From assembly GCA_964059195.1 (NCBI GenBank), contig CAXKWD010000009.1, forward strand, positions 89,935,432 to 89,999,431: a DNA stretch of 64,000 bases, read 5' to 3'. This stretch comes from Ectobius pallidus (taxonomy: Eukaryota; Arthropoda; Insecta; Blattodea; Ectobiidae). Made by a program: the position numbers and the translations under genes. Below, piece by piece: positions 10,701 to 19,280 of this stretch; positions within the stretch are counted from its first letter, which is position 1, and each line of letters begins with the position of its first letter. The notes below the pieces were generated by a model. The model saw only the letters and a list, made by a program, of their open reading frames with translations. It had not been told where the DNA came from and ran no database searches.

Positions 10701-13700
10701 TACATTGCTAATTTCTTGTATGATTTGTGTTCCATAATTAATTTCAAGATTTAAGATACATCTGTTTTTTGTCCTAAATTGTATAAAATGGGTCTTATCA
10801 ATATTAAGTGTCATTTTATTAGCCAGAAACCATGTGTTTAACTCGTGAAAAGCCTTTGTAGCTATTCTTGATAAATGTTCTTGTGACGTTCCTGTTACAA
10901 GTACACTAGTATCATCTGCGAAGAGCAATACCTTTGATTCGTCACTTAAGTTATAGGGCAAGTCATTAATGAAAATTAAAAAGAGCAAAGGTCCCAGTAT
11001 TGATCCCTGAGGTACCCCATTCTTAACAATCCCTAGGTTAGATTCATTTCCATTTATTATTACCTTTTGAGTTCTATCAGAAAGATATGATTTGAACCAC
11101 TTAAGTGTTAAATTATCGAACCCATAATGATCCAATTTTTGAAGTAATATTTCATGATTTATACAGTCAAATGCTTTAGCTAAGTCGCAGAAAATTCCCA
11201 GAGCATATTTCTTTTTATCTAACGCTTCCAATATTTCTGTAGTAAGTTGAAATGTAGCATTCTCAGTGGACATGCCACTTCTAAATCCAAACTGAGATGA
11301 AGTAAGAATGTCATTCAAATTAAGATAGTGTATTATGCGGTTGTACATGACTTTTTCAAAAACTTTTGAAAATGAGGTTAAGAGTGATATAGGTCTGTAA
11401 TTTGATGGTAGATTTTTGTCACCTTTTTTAAAGAGGGGCTTAACAATAGCATGCTTCAGTCTTTCTGGAAATATTCCATTTTCTAATGAACAATTGCATA
11501 TGTGACTAAGAGGTTTACTGAGTTCCGATGAGCAGCTTTTTAATAACTTATTACTTATCTCATCCCATCCAGACGAGCTTTTACTTTTGAGAGACTTGAT
11601 TATATTTTCAATTTCTATGTGGGAAGTCAGGTTCAATTGAAATCTATGGTTCCAAACTGTAGATTTTGTTAGTAGGTCTACTGCCTTAATGTTAATATTA
11701 TTTATAGGAATACATTTCTCTGCAATATTTATAAAGTGACTATTAAAAGCATTTGTAATGTCTGATAAATTGTCTAGTTTTATGTTTTGGTATATTAATG
11801 ATGTACAATCATTGTTTCCCTTTGTTCTCCCCGTTTCGTTTTTTATTATATTCCATACAGTCTTAACTTTATTATTTGATTTATTAATTACTTGTGAAAA
11901 ATGCCTACTTTTTGCTTCTTTGATTACTTTCTTCAGTATGTTGCAATACTTTTTATAGTATTCCTTATGAGCTTGGTTGTTACTGGTTCTATATTTTAGG
12001 TAGAGCTCTCTTTTGTTTGCACATGATATTTTAATACCAGCAGTTAACCATGTGTTATTCCTTGAATTAGGTAAATTAGCAGTTTTCTTTTTTGGAAAAT
12101 TTGCCTCAAAATGTCGTGACACTATGTTTAGGAATTCACTTAATTTACTATCTACTTTGTCATAGGATAACATAGATTCCCAGTTTTCATTCGCAAGATC
12201 TTGTTTGAAATTTAAAATTGAATCGTCATTCATTACTCTAGTCATATTACTATGAGCATGTTTACTGTTCGAATTTACTTTAATATTGTTCAGCACTAAC
12301 ATTTGTGCATCATGATCTGATAATCCATTTAATATTGGAAGTACTTTAAAATTAAAATGTTTTTCTATATCTATGAATATATTATCTATTGTTGTTTGGG
12401 AGTCGTTCTGAATTCTCGTTGGAAAGTTTACTATGAAATCTAGATTATAGCTACCCAATAAAGATATCAGTCTGATCTTCTTCTCACTATCAATTGAGAA
12501 ATCTACATTAAAGTCCCCACACAGTATAATATTTACATTAGTACTATACAGTGAATTAAGAACCCTTTCTAACTGATTTACAAAATAATTGAAATTACCT
12601 GATGGTGCCCTGTAAATGGCTAGTATTACAAATGTATCATTGTCAAAATTCAATCTGGCTGAACAACACTCAAAATCCTGTTCTTTACAGAAGGAACTTG
12701 TATCTATATCACTGAAATGTAAGTTTCTTTTGATAAATATACTCACACCTCCACATTTAATGGAATGTCTACAAAATTTTGAACATAGTGAAAAATTATC
12801 AATTTTTAATTGTTCCAGATCTGTTTCTGCACAGTGGTGTTCCGTTAGACAAATAACTTGAATTTCCTGTTTATTAGAATTAATTGTATCCTGAATGGCT
12901 AAGTTAAATTCTTCAATTTTATTTTCAAGCCCCCTTATGTTTTGATGAAATAGTGCAAATGATTTATTAGTTCTAGCTATAGGCCTAAGTGTATTACTAT
13001 TATTGACTTGAGATATGCATATAGGCCTAAGCTGTTGGATTCTTTCACTTAGATTCCCCCTAAAAAACGAGTCGAGCCACCATCTATGACAGGAATAGGC
13101 CTGTTACAATCTAGTACATTACACTTCAACTCCTCTGCAACCAGTTCTGCCAGTGTCTTCTTTCCTCGAAGGTTGAGATGGAGTCCATGCCTGGTATACT
13201 CTTCCCTTCTTAAGCTGCTAACAGAAACAATTATAATTACTATAAATCATTCTCGTGATCGAGGCTAATGCTACTGTAGTATACAGCGAAATTTTCTACT
13301 GTAATTTGTGACTAATTAATAGTCAGTTTGTTCAATGAACTCTTTTGTTAATGTTCTTTATTGGCCTTCAAGAACCAGTGCATATTTATTTATTTTTACC
13401 TCATTTTTGTTGATAACTATGTGAAAACCCAGTAAAACACTGGAATATGTAATTAATTTCGGTTCATTTTTTATGTTCTTTCATTAATTAACTTATATTT
13501 TAGCTTTGAACTTAAAGCAGTTTTCAAGTTTTATTTAACCTAATCATGACTAAATTTAAGTAGTAATTTAACAATTATTTGTTATCTTATGTAACAAATA
13601 GTTATCTTGCTCATTCCCTGGGAATATTTCCTCAAGTTAAAGTTCTTGAGAATTTCATGTCACTATATGGATAGCTCCAAGAACTGAGGCTTTTATGAAT

Positions 13701-14317
13701 TGGAACAGTCTATATATGTAAGATTCGTCAGGAAACTTTGAAAAGAAAGAAACAGTTGGTGTACATAAAATATATTTGAATCAGTGTGCAAAGGAGTGTA
13801 ATTTATAAGTTATCAGATTTAAGTTTTTGATTAGTGTCTGCCTATTACAGAAAATTGATAGCTTGCTATTAAAGTTATACTGTTAGATGAACTTTGTTTC
13901 ATACGATTTGAAACCTATCAGCTATAATTTATCTGTAATTACAAGTATGAAATGTTACGAGGGTGATCTACACACAGTTTATCTTGTCTCTGCTTGATAT
14001 CTGAAATGCTTTGTTGCATGTGATCTATTATGAAGAAAGGTGCCATACTCATTTCAATCATTTTCATTTACTGTGTTACTTGACAGTACAAATTTCAAGA
14101 ATTTTTGTTGTTTTGTTTCCAGCAGGTATCTGTCTTGAAGTTATTGAGAAGTGTGAATCAAGTGCGAGAGGAATATGAAAATCTAAGACGTGAAATCTCA
14201 GAGGTGCAACAGTTGCAGAAACAACTCTCTGATTCTTTGAGGCTACAACTACGTCAGGTACAAGGAACATTTGGCACATTACGTGACAAGATCATAGGAG
14301 GTAGTCAGCAGAACTAG
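7714..14317 (+). CDS. SKA2: SKA2-like spindle and kinetochore associated protein, 3 exons
   Basis: Coding exons are 7714-7746, 7861-7959 and 14123-14317, all joined in phase 0, giving 108 residues (107 if the second acceptor is used). The start lies in CACAATGG. The protein is almost wholly helical: an N-terminal helix with KADKKLDVIAWKLDQYEKQ, a short loop near residues 35-44, then VSVLKLLRSVNQVREEYENL and a long coiled coil rich in Leu, Gln and Arg ending GTFGTLRDKI. The order and motifs (N-terminal YxLE-like helix, loop, then a leucine-rich xLLKxLxxxKxxY segment and QKLQKQ-like region) match vertebrate SKA2 (about 120 residues). In known systems SKA2 forms a coiled-coil complex with SKA1 and SKA3 that holds kinetochores to microtubules. 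Identification rests on remembered family pattern; another short coiled-coil protein is the alternative. Confidence 0.7.
8270..9030. mobile_element. possible inverted-repeat element in SKA2 intron 2
   Basis: TAGTATAGCACTCTACTGT (about 8288-8306) has an inverted partner ACAGTAGAGTGCTGTACTA (about 8997-9015), with weaker similarity extending outward. No target duplication or transposase was recognised. Boundaries are approximate. Confidence 0.3.
10089..13067 (-). CDS. LINE ORF2: endonuclease-reverse transcriptase
   Basis: An uninterrupted frame of about 990 codons. The apurinic-type endonuclease comes first: HQNIRGLENK (about 12920-12946), CGDFNVD (about 12500-12521) and the catalytic SDHD (about 12309-12320). 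The reverse transcriptase follows, with NYRPISLL, a FRSGMSTE segment, FCDLAKAFDCINHE, NGVPQGSILGPLLF and the catalytic LLFADDTS (FADD at 10911-10922). The C-terminal part contains a WGNS...QKRAIRIICG region usual in these LINEs. No ATG in this frame precedes the endonuclease; the frame overlaps ORF1 and begins upstream of a TTTTTTA heptamer, so expression by -1 frameshifting is likely (see findings). It would be made only from the LINE's own RNA, antisense to SKA2. Confidence 0.85.
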   Translation of the reverse strand, partial: FFRGNLSERIQQLRPICISQVNNSNTLRPIARTNKSFALFHQNIRGLENKIEEFNLAIQDTINSNKQEIQVICLTEHHCAETDLEQLKIDNFSLCSKFCRHSIKCGGVSIFIKRNLHFSDIDTSSFCKEQDFECCSARLNFDNDTFVILAIYRAPSGNFNYFVNQLERVLNSLYSTNVNIILCGDFNVDFSIDSEKKIRLISLLGSYNLDFIVNFPTRIQNDSQTTIDNIFIDIEKHFNFKVLPILNGLSDHDAQMLVLNNIKVNSNSKHAHSNMTRVMNDDSILNFKQDLANENWESMLSYDKVDSKLSEFLNIVSRHFEANFPKKKTANLPNSRNNTWLTAGIKISCANKRELYLKYRTSNNQAHKEYYKKYCNILKKVIKEAKSRHFSQVINKSNNKVKTVWNIIKNETGRTKGNNDCTSLIYQNIKLDNLSDITNAFNSHFINIAEKCIPINNINIKAVDLLTKSTVWNHRFQLNLTSHIEIENIIKSLKSKSSSGWDEISNKLLKSCSSELSKPLSHICNCSLENGIFPERLKHAIVKPLFKKGDKNLPSNYRPISLLTSFSKVFEKVMYNRIIHYLNLNDILTSSQFGFRSGMSTENATFQLTTEILEALDKKKYALGIFCDLAKAFDCINHEILLQKLDHYGFDNLTLKWFKSYLSDRTQKVIINGNESNLGIVKNGVPQGSILGPLLFLIFINDLPYNLSDESKVLLFADDTSVLVTGTSQEHLSRIATKAFHELNTWFLANKMTLNIDKTHFIQFRTKNRCILNLEINYGTQIIQEISNVKFLGLQIDQNLDWKTHIEMISPKLSSACFALRILNNILKQDALLMVYFAYFHSVMRYGIIFWGNSTHREKIFRFQKRAIRIICGKKKRESCKPLFEKLRVLTLTGEYIYSVMCFVVNNIDKFQTNFSVHGRTTRNMNDLHRPNNSLKLFQKGAYYSAVQIYNKLPNNIKLLCIQRKIKPFKTAVKEFLITHTFYNLEEYFQLG
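13049..13246 (-). pseudogene. LINE ORF1 C-terminal remnant (esterase-like)
   Basis: An open frame of about 65 codons ending in TAA at 13051-13049. It contains LRREEYTRHGLHLNLRGKKT, the signature end of SGNH/esterase-type ORF1 proteins of insect LINEs. An upstream in-frame TGA (13249-13247) and the absence of the rest of ORF1 show truncation or an indel. Confidence 0.6.
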
Positions 14318-15538
14318 GTTAAATTGTAATTTTAAAATATTGATCTGAGCTTCCATTAGGAGGTTGCATTTTAAAATGATTCTCAAATGAAAATAATTCC
14401 GTCACCTTAGACATGTTACTAACTTAATACTCTACTTAATGCATCATAATTAGTTAAATGCATATTGTAGAAATCGTTATTTTGATGCTTTATTGAAGAA
14501 GTAAGACTATTTTACTATAAAATTAAATTTAAAAAAAAAGACATGCATAGATCTTGCCTCTTGTAATCAAAAGTTATTAAGTGCCAACATTTAAAATTTT
14601 CTCATAATGACAGCTTCATCACAGCACGTAGATTAATAGTATATCACCATTTGGTGAGCATGGATACAGTACTCAAAACATATAATTATCGGTATAAGAG
14701 ATTGCCTTTAAAATGAATATGTGCCAAATTCATAGAAGATACATGTCTAAGGTGAATTTTTAATTTATACATTACTTATTTTCAAGATCTTTTATTATTT
14801 TATATTACATAATTATACAACATCCATTTGAATTGGTGTTGTTCCATGTTAGCTGGACTAGGAAAGGGGCAGAACAGTGAAGTTGATCAGGGGTTAGCAA
14901 CTAGGTTTTTAGGCTAAGCATTCTGCTCTTTTAATAACAGATCATTCTTCCCACCCTATCATGGAGTAAATTTACATAAATTGTGTGTCATGTTTTCTTT
15001 AGCAGATTATACAGACAGTGAGATTATTATGCAAAGAACTCGGTTGTGCATATTTTCTGGTAATTCACAAAAGTGAAAAACGTTTCATGATATCTTAACC
15101 AAGCTATGCCTGATACAGTCAAGATGCAACCTTCCGATAATCCTCTAATTAACATAACATCCAGCAGATTGCACATTTATCCGGAAATTAGATTCAAAAT
15201 GCAATATGTAGGCCTATATTTTATATTAATACAGTTTAAGATTCATATTTGTAGATTAGAATTGCACAAATTGATTAACATGCTTGAAATATGTTGTGAT
15301 GTAATTTCACTGTACAAATTTTGATATCTTGCAAACGCCACTCAGGCTAGAAGAATTAGTCTTAATCACTCACAGTTCTACCAGTAATGTTTTGAAGTTT
15401 ATGCATCTTGGTTGTGTCATGCAGTAATTACTGTATCACTGTAACAGAATAATTTTGTCTTGTTGACAATGACATTACGAGAAAGAACAATTCAACAATT
15501 AGGAAGCGATTATCGATGTTAATTGGAACCGTGACATG

Positions 15539-15817
15539 CATAGGCGTACCGAGGGGGGGGGGGTTTGGGGGTTTGAACCCCCCCATTGATTAAAAAAGGG
15601 AAAATTGTACTATTTATTTCATTATTGTGGTATGTCACTTTTTTTAAAAATCTGCTTATAAATTACTTAATATGAGTTTAAAGCGTGGAAGCGTGGGAAG
15701 CTTAAAACTCGTTATTGTGCATCTTAATTTTTAAAATTTTCCGGGGGAGGACCCCGGAACATCCCTCTCCAGATGTTATAACCCCCCCCCCATATGGTCG
15801 GCCTGGTTACGTCTATG
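15539..15817. mobile_element. hAT-type MITE with poly-G/poly-C ends
   Basis: Termini CATAGGCGTACC and CATAGACGTAACC (inverse) are each followed within about 20 bp by a run of eight or more G. Perfect 8-bp duplications GTGACATG flank it (15531-15538, 15818-15825). Eight-bp duplications are the hAT signature. There is no coding capacity. Confidence 0.75.
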
Positions 15818-15967
15818 GTGACATGCATGAGTAATAAAAAAACAGGTAGGGCCTAATCCAAACGTTAGAATTAACAGGGTGCATAGTTCTGAATTTCCCA
15901 CATTTTGTCGCCATATTGTGCATATGTTGAAATTAAGCAGGGGGAATTTAAAATCTGATGAAATAAA

Positions 15968-16150
15968 GTGCAGGTTATTTAAAATAAAGTGTGGAAAACT
16001 CAAAGTAATATGCAGGTAATTCAAAATAAGGTGCTGGATATTCGAAATAATGTGCAAGTAATGTGAAATAAAGGGCCAAAAATTCAAACAAAGTGTAGGA
16101 AATTTGAAATAATGTGCGGGTGATTCGAAATTAATTGTGGTAAATTCAAA
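15968..16150. repeat. 21-bp minisatellite, about nine diverged units
   Basis: Units such as GTGCTGGATATTCGAAATAAT and GTGTAGGAAATTTGAAATAAT repeat with a 21-bp period (one unit is 20 bp). Because 21 is a multiple of three, one minus-strand frame stays open and would encode a 7-residue repeat (for example IISNIQH, LILNYLH, ITLSFPH). A coding role is unlikely, as no plausible start or gene context is visible. Confidence 0.8.
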
Positions 16151-17261
16151 TTTTCGCTCATGGACAATCCGCAAACTGGATAAGATACCCCCCCCCCCCC
16201 CCCGATAATTGGGACTTTGCTGCACTGGCCAATCATGTTAACATTTATCTCCCATGAGGGAAGTTTAAGGGTGCTTCAGGCAAGCTATCAGAGCTGGCAC
16301 GAGATGAAAGGGAAGGGAAAAGGTGCAGCCACTAAAGAACAATTTACACTAAAATCCAGTTCCAAGAAGAGGTATTTTTACTAAACTACTACTGTTAGTA
16401 CTATTACTTGGAATAGTTGGCTTTTAAGACGTTCTGCAACTTGTATTATAATGATAGGGTATTACAAAACTAGAATACTATGCGAACATGTAATTTGACA
16501 GACTGTATGTCAACCATCAATTGACATTAATCTTCTCCCCTTAAACAAACTCCATCTGTATATAATTTGCATTCCATCAGTAATTTTTCTAGCATGGTAA
16601 GGCTGTAGAAGGACACCATGCACATTCCAGTTCCATCAATAATCAGAAAGTTAGTTATGAAAAAGGTCAGTGGCCCGAACGATTGTTTTACTTATTTATT
16701 TACATATTGTTAGTTTTAATTTATCTCCAAAACATCAAATGAAGGATGATATAATTTTTGCATTATCACAATTTGATCAATTGTACTGTATTGTATTCAG
16801 AGTATCTTGGAGCTCTACATAGTCCCATAGTTTTTGAAAGGTTTTAATAAGATATGACTGGAACTGACTGAATAATTATTAATAAACTTCATTATGAAGC
16901 TTAGCTAAATTTCAACTAGTATAGTATAAATTCAATTCCTTAGAAGGTTTTCCGCCTATATACTAGTATTATCATTACCACATTAACGAACTTAAGTCCG
17001 AATTTGCAAGATTTGTGATGTATATATTATCAATTTTTATTATACCTTTTTGTACATTGTTATATACACTTACACTTACACTTATTAAGTTAGATTCAAA
17101 GTTATAAATATCTTAAGTATAAAATTGCTTGTATATATTGATAAAAGTATATTATGTACTCTAAAATTTTGTCTTATAAAGACTCGTTAAATATTAAATT
17201 TAGATTAATTTAATTTAAAACACTTTTTAAAATTTATATACTGTATTATGTACAATTACAG

Positions 17262-17616
17262 TTCTCTCCAGTATATTCGTGCCTAAATGCATTGGTACAA
17301 ATATATTAAGCCAGTCTAATAGCTCTTGTCATATAAAATTTTTTTGTTACACATTACACTTTAAAATCTATTTACATCAAGTCTAAAATTATAAAATAAA
17401 CGTGGTTTTTCGTACAAAGTCTATTTATACCGTTCTCTCACTTGTTTACTGAGCAGCTGCAGTACAATTGTAATAAAATTAATTATGATTTACACACAAG
17501 TTTAAAATTATAAAAGAAGTTAAGATATGTTACAAGTTTCAATCAACTCCTGTATAATCGTGTCTATATGTGTTGATATAAATATATTAAGCCCATTTAT
17601 AGCTCTTGTCTTTAAG
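17262..17616 (+). repeat. pair of diverged direct repeats in AT-rich DNA
   Basis: A segment with TGGTACAAATATATTAAGCC and TAGCTCTTGTC (about 17262-17330) recurs in diverged form at about 17548-17616 (GTTGATATAAATATATTAAG, TAGCTCTTGTC), some 285 bp apart. A (CTTACA)n stretch lies just upstream at 17066-17087. The origin is unknown. Confidence 0.45.
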
Positions 17617-17833
17617 AATTTGTATACATTCAAATTTTAATAACTGAATAAGGCTAGTGCACATGCTCTACTTTAAAAGTTAATTCAAATTCCAATAATA
17701 ATTATACTAATAAGTACACTTCAATAATAAATGATTAGTTTTTATAATAATATTCAAATAAGCCACAGGCTGTACTTCCCTTAATTGATGGGTCTTGTTT
17801 CCTGTGCAGTATTCAGCTCCGATTTCTGACATA

Positions 17834-18746
17834 CGAGGTCTGTGAGATAAGTATCCGACCTTATTTTTTTCTCGGAAACCTGACGGATTTGAATCAAGCC
17901 CGCTTGCATAAGCCGACCTTAAACCTTCGTGCGCATGTGTGAATTTTTTCCCGCCTGTCGATAGCGTCTGTTGCTGGCAAGCAGCATTTGAGTGAAGTAG
18001 TGTATAGTGCTCTCGTCGTTGCAAGGAAAATAACGATTGTGACGACTGGAATTTGGTTTCCGGGTCGTACCCGTACACCAGGACTTGTCACCACTCATTA
18101 AGGTGTTCATAAAGTCGGGGTCACTCTTTGTGGACTCAAGCATGTCATGTGAGACTTCAACACGAAGTTGCTTTTGCTCCGCCATCAGCAGCATCGGCAT
18201 TGAATTTCGCCGCCACTCTCTTCATGGCCAAATCTTCGGTCATAGTTAAATGGGCCGAAAAAGTGATGATCCCCACCTCTTCCACAATTTCTCGGATACT
18301 CACACGACAGTCGCGCAAACCACAGCGTTCACTTTGGCAATGACCTGGTCATTTCGGCATGTTGATGGGCGACCGGAGTGTGGCTCGCTCACCACCGATG
18401 TTCGGCCGTCTTTAAACCGGTTGTACCACTCCTTAAATCTGTGTGATGACCATAGCATCATCGCCGAATGCCGTCTGAATTTTCCGAATGGTTTCCACCT
18501 GGCTGTTGCTCAGTTTCAGACAAATAGCGCTGCTCCAGTCATTCCGTTATTTTCCTTGCAACGACGAGAGCACTATACACTACCTCACTCAAATGCTGCT
18601 TGCCAGCAACAGACACTATCTACAGGCGGAAAAAATTCACATATGCGCACGAAGGTTCAAGGTCGGCTCATGCAAGCGGGCTTGATTCAAATCCGTCAGG
18701 TTTCCGAGAAAAAAAATAAGGTCGGATACTTACCTAACAGACCTCG
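17834..18746 (-). mobile_element. mariner element, rearranged into a long inverted repeat
   Basis: TA flanks each end (17832-17833, 18747-18748). Both termini read CGAGGTCTGTKAGRTAAGTA followed by TCCGACC. The inverted identity continues for about 200 bp per side (17834-18032 and 18549-18746), far longer than the roughly 30 bp normal for mariner. The minus strand between and into the arms encodes a broken mariner transposase: helix-turn-helix region with KEWYNRFKDGRTS and SGRPSTCRNDQ, then SGDKSWC and YGYDPETKFQSSQ near the first catalytic Asp. The rest is replaced by an inverted copy of the element's 5' end. Confidence 0.85.
17919..18540 (-). pseudogene. mariner transposase fragment
   Basis: Pieces in at least three frames read, in order, LKLSNSQVETIRKIQ, KEWYNRFKDGRTSVVSEPHS, TEDLAMKRVAAKFNA, EQKQLRVEVSHDMLES and SGDKSWC/YGYDPETKFQSS. 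These match the N-terminal two thirds of mariner transposases of the SETMAR-like type. Frameshifts separate them, and the second and third catalytic acidic residues are absent. Confidence 0.8.
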
Positions 18747-18914
18747 TATACTGTATAGTCTTCTGTCAAAACATGTTCGCTGGCGTTTTCAACTTGTACA
18801 TGCTATTGTTAGTGACTCACTGAACTTGCAATTTTGCATTCATGGTCTGTGTGGGTTTCAAAGCAAAGTAACATTGTCCTTGGAAATTATAAGCATAGTT
18901 GAGTTCGGTTTTAA

Positions 18915-19280
18915 CCATTTCACTGCTACAGCCATTATATCCATCTGTGTTCATCACTGCAGGTGCATATATTTTTGCATATATATTAATGCATATTGAT
19001 GCATATATATCCGATGCATCACTTTGCAAGCCAATAGACGAAGGATGTATTCAATGAAAGGGATTTTAAGTGAGCTGGGATATAGTGTCATCTGTTGTCT
19101 ACTTCTTGACACCATACTTCCCTGTTCTCTGTCCTCTACTGCCATATGTAACTAAATATTTTGGGCAATGTATTGTACCATCCATTGAAAAGCATGTTAA
19201 ATTAGCTGTGTTGTGACGACATGCGGGGTACCCCAGGGTTAGATAAATCACTTTGAACTTCAAGAAATATGTGCTATGCC
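18915..19280 (+). repeat. dispersed repeat R1, forward copy
   Basis: It shares a series of blocks with the reverse strand of 52560-53170: ACCATTTCACTGCTACAGCC, a TGCATATATAT-rich patch, ATGCATCACTTTGCAAG, GTGTCATCTGTTGTCTA, CTGTTCTCTG, CCCAGGGTTAG and TTGAACTTCAAGAAATATGT. Class unknown; no terminal repeats or coding sequence seen. Confidence 0.55.

Larger units (their letters stand above)
9949..13250 (-). mobile_element. non-LTR retrotransposon (CR1/L2/Jockey-type LINE), 5'-truncated
   Basis: Minus-strand element with, in order, an ORF1 remnant (13246-13049) carrying HGLHLN typical of the C-terminal esterase part of LINE ORF1s, a long ORF2 (below), a short 3' UTR and a (CATCTA)n microsatellite tail at 9949-9970 in place of poly(A). 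Microsatellite tails and an esterase-type ORF1 are known from the CR1/L2 group. Most of ORF1 is missing. ORF2 has no internal stop, so the insertion is young or recently active. Confidence 0.85.
7960..14122 (+). other. intron 2 of SKA2, hosting an antisense LINE
   Basis: A 6.2-kb intron with GTAAGT donor. It holds a possible inverted-repeat element at about 8270-9030, a 19-bp direct repeat (8198-8216 and 8335-8353) and the LINE at 9949-13250 in the opposite direction. The rest (9030-9940 and 13260-14120) is AT-rich without recognisable features. The acceptor is a NAGNAG pair (CAGCAG, 14120-14125). Confidence 0.6.

Noticed and set aside
15776..16225. 149-codon minus-strand frame as a real gene
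   Set aside because: It consists of a 21-bp minisatellite plus C-tract translation, with no start context, splice sites or recognisable domain. Kept only as a curiosity in findings.
18250..18999. 249-codon plus-strand open frame
   Set aside because: It is mainly the antisense of mariner transposase sequence plus unrelated DNA downstream of the element; the coding signal is on the minus strand.
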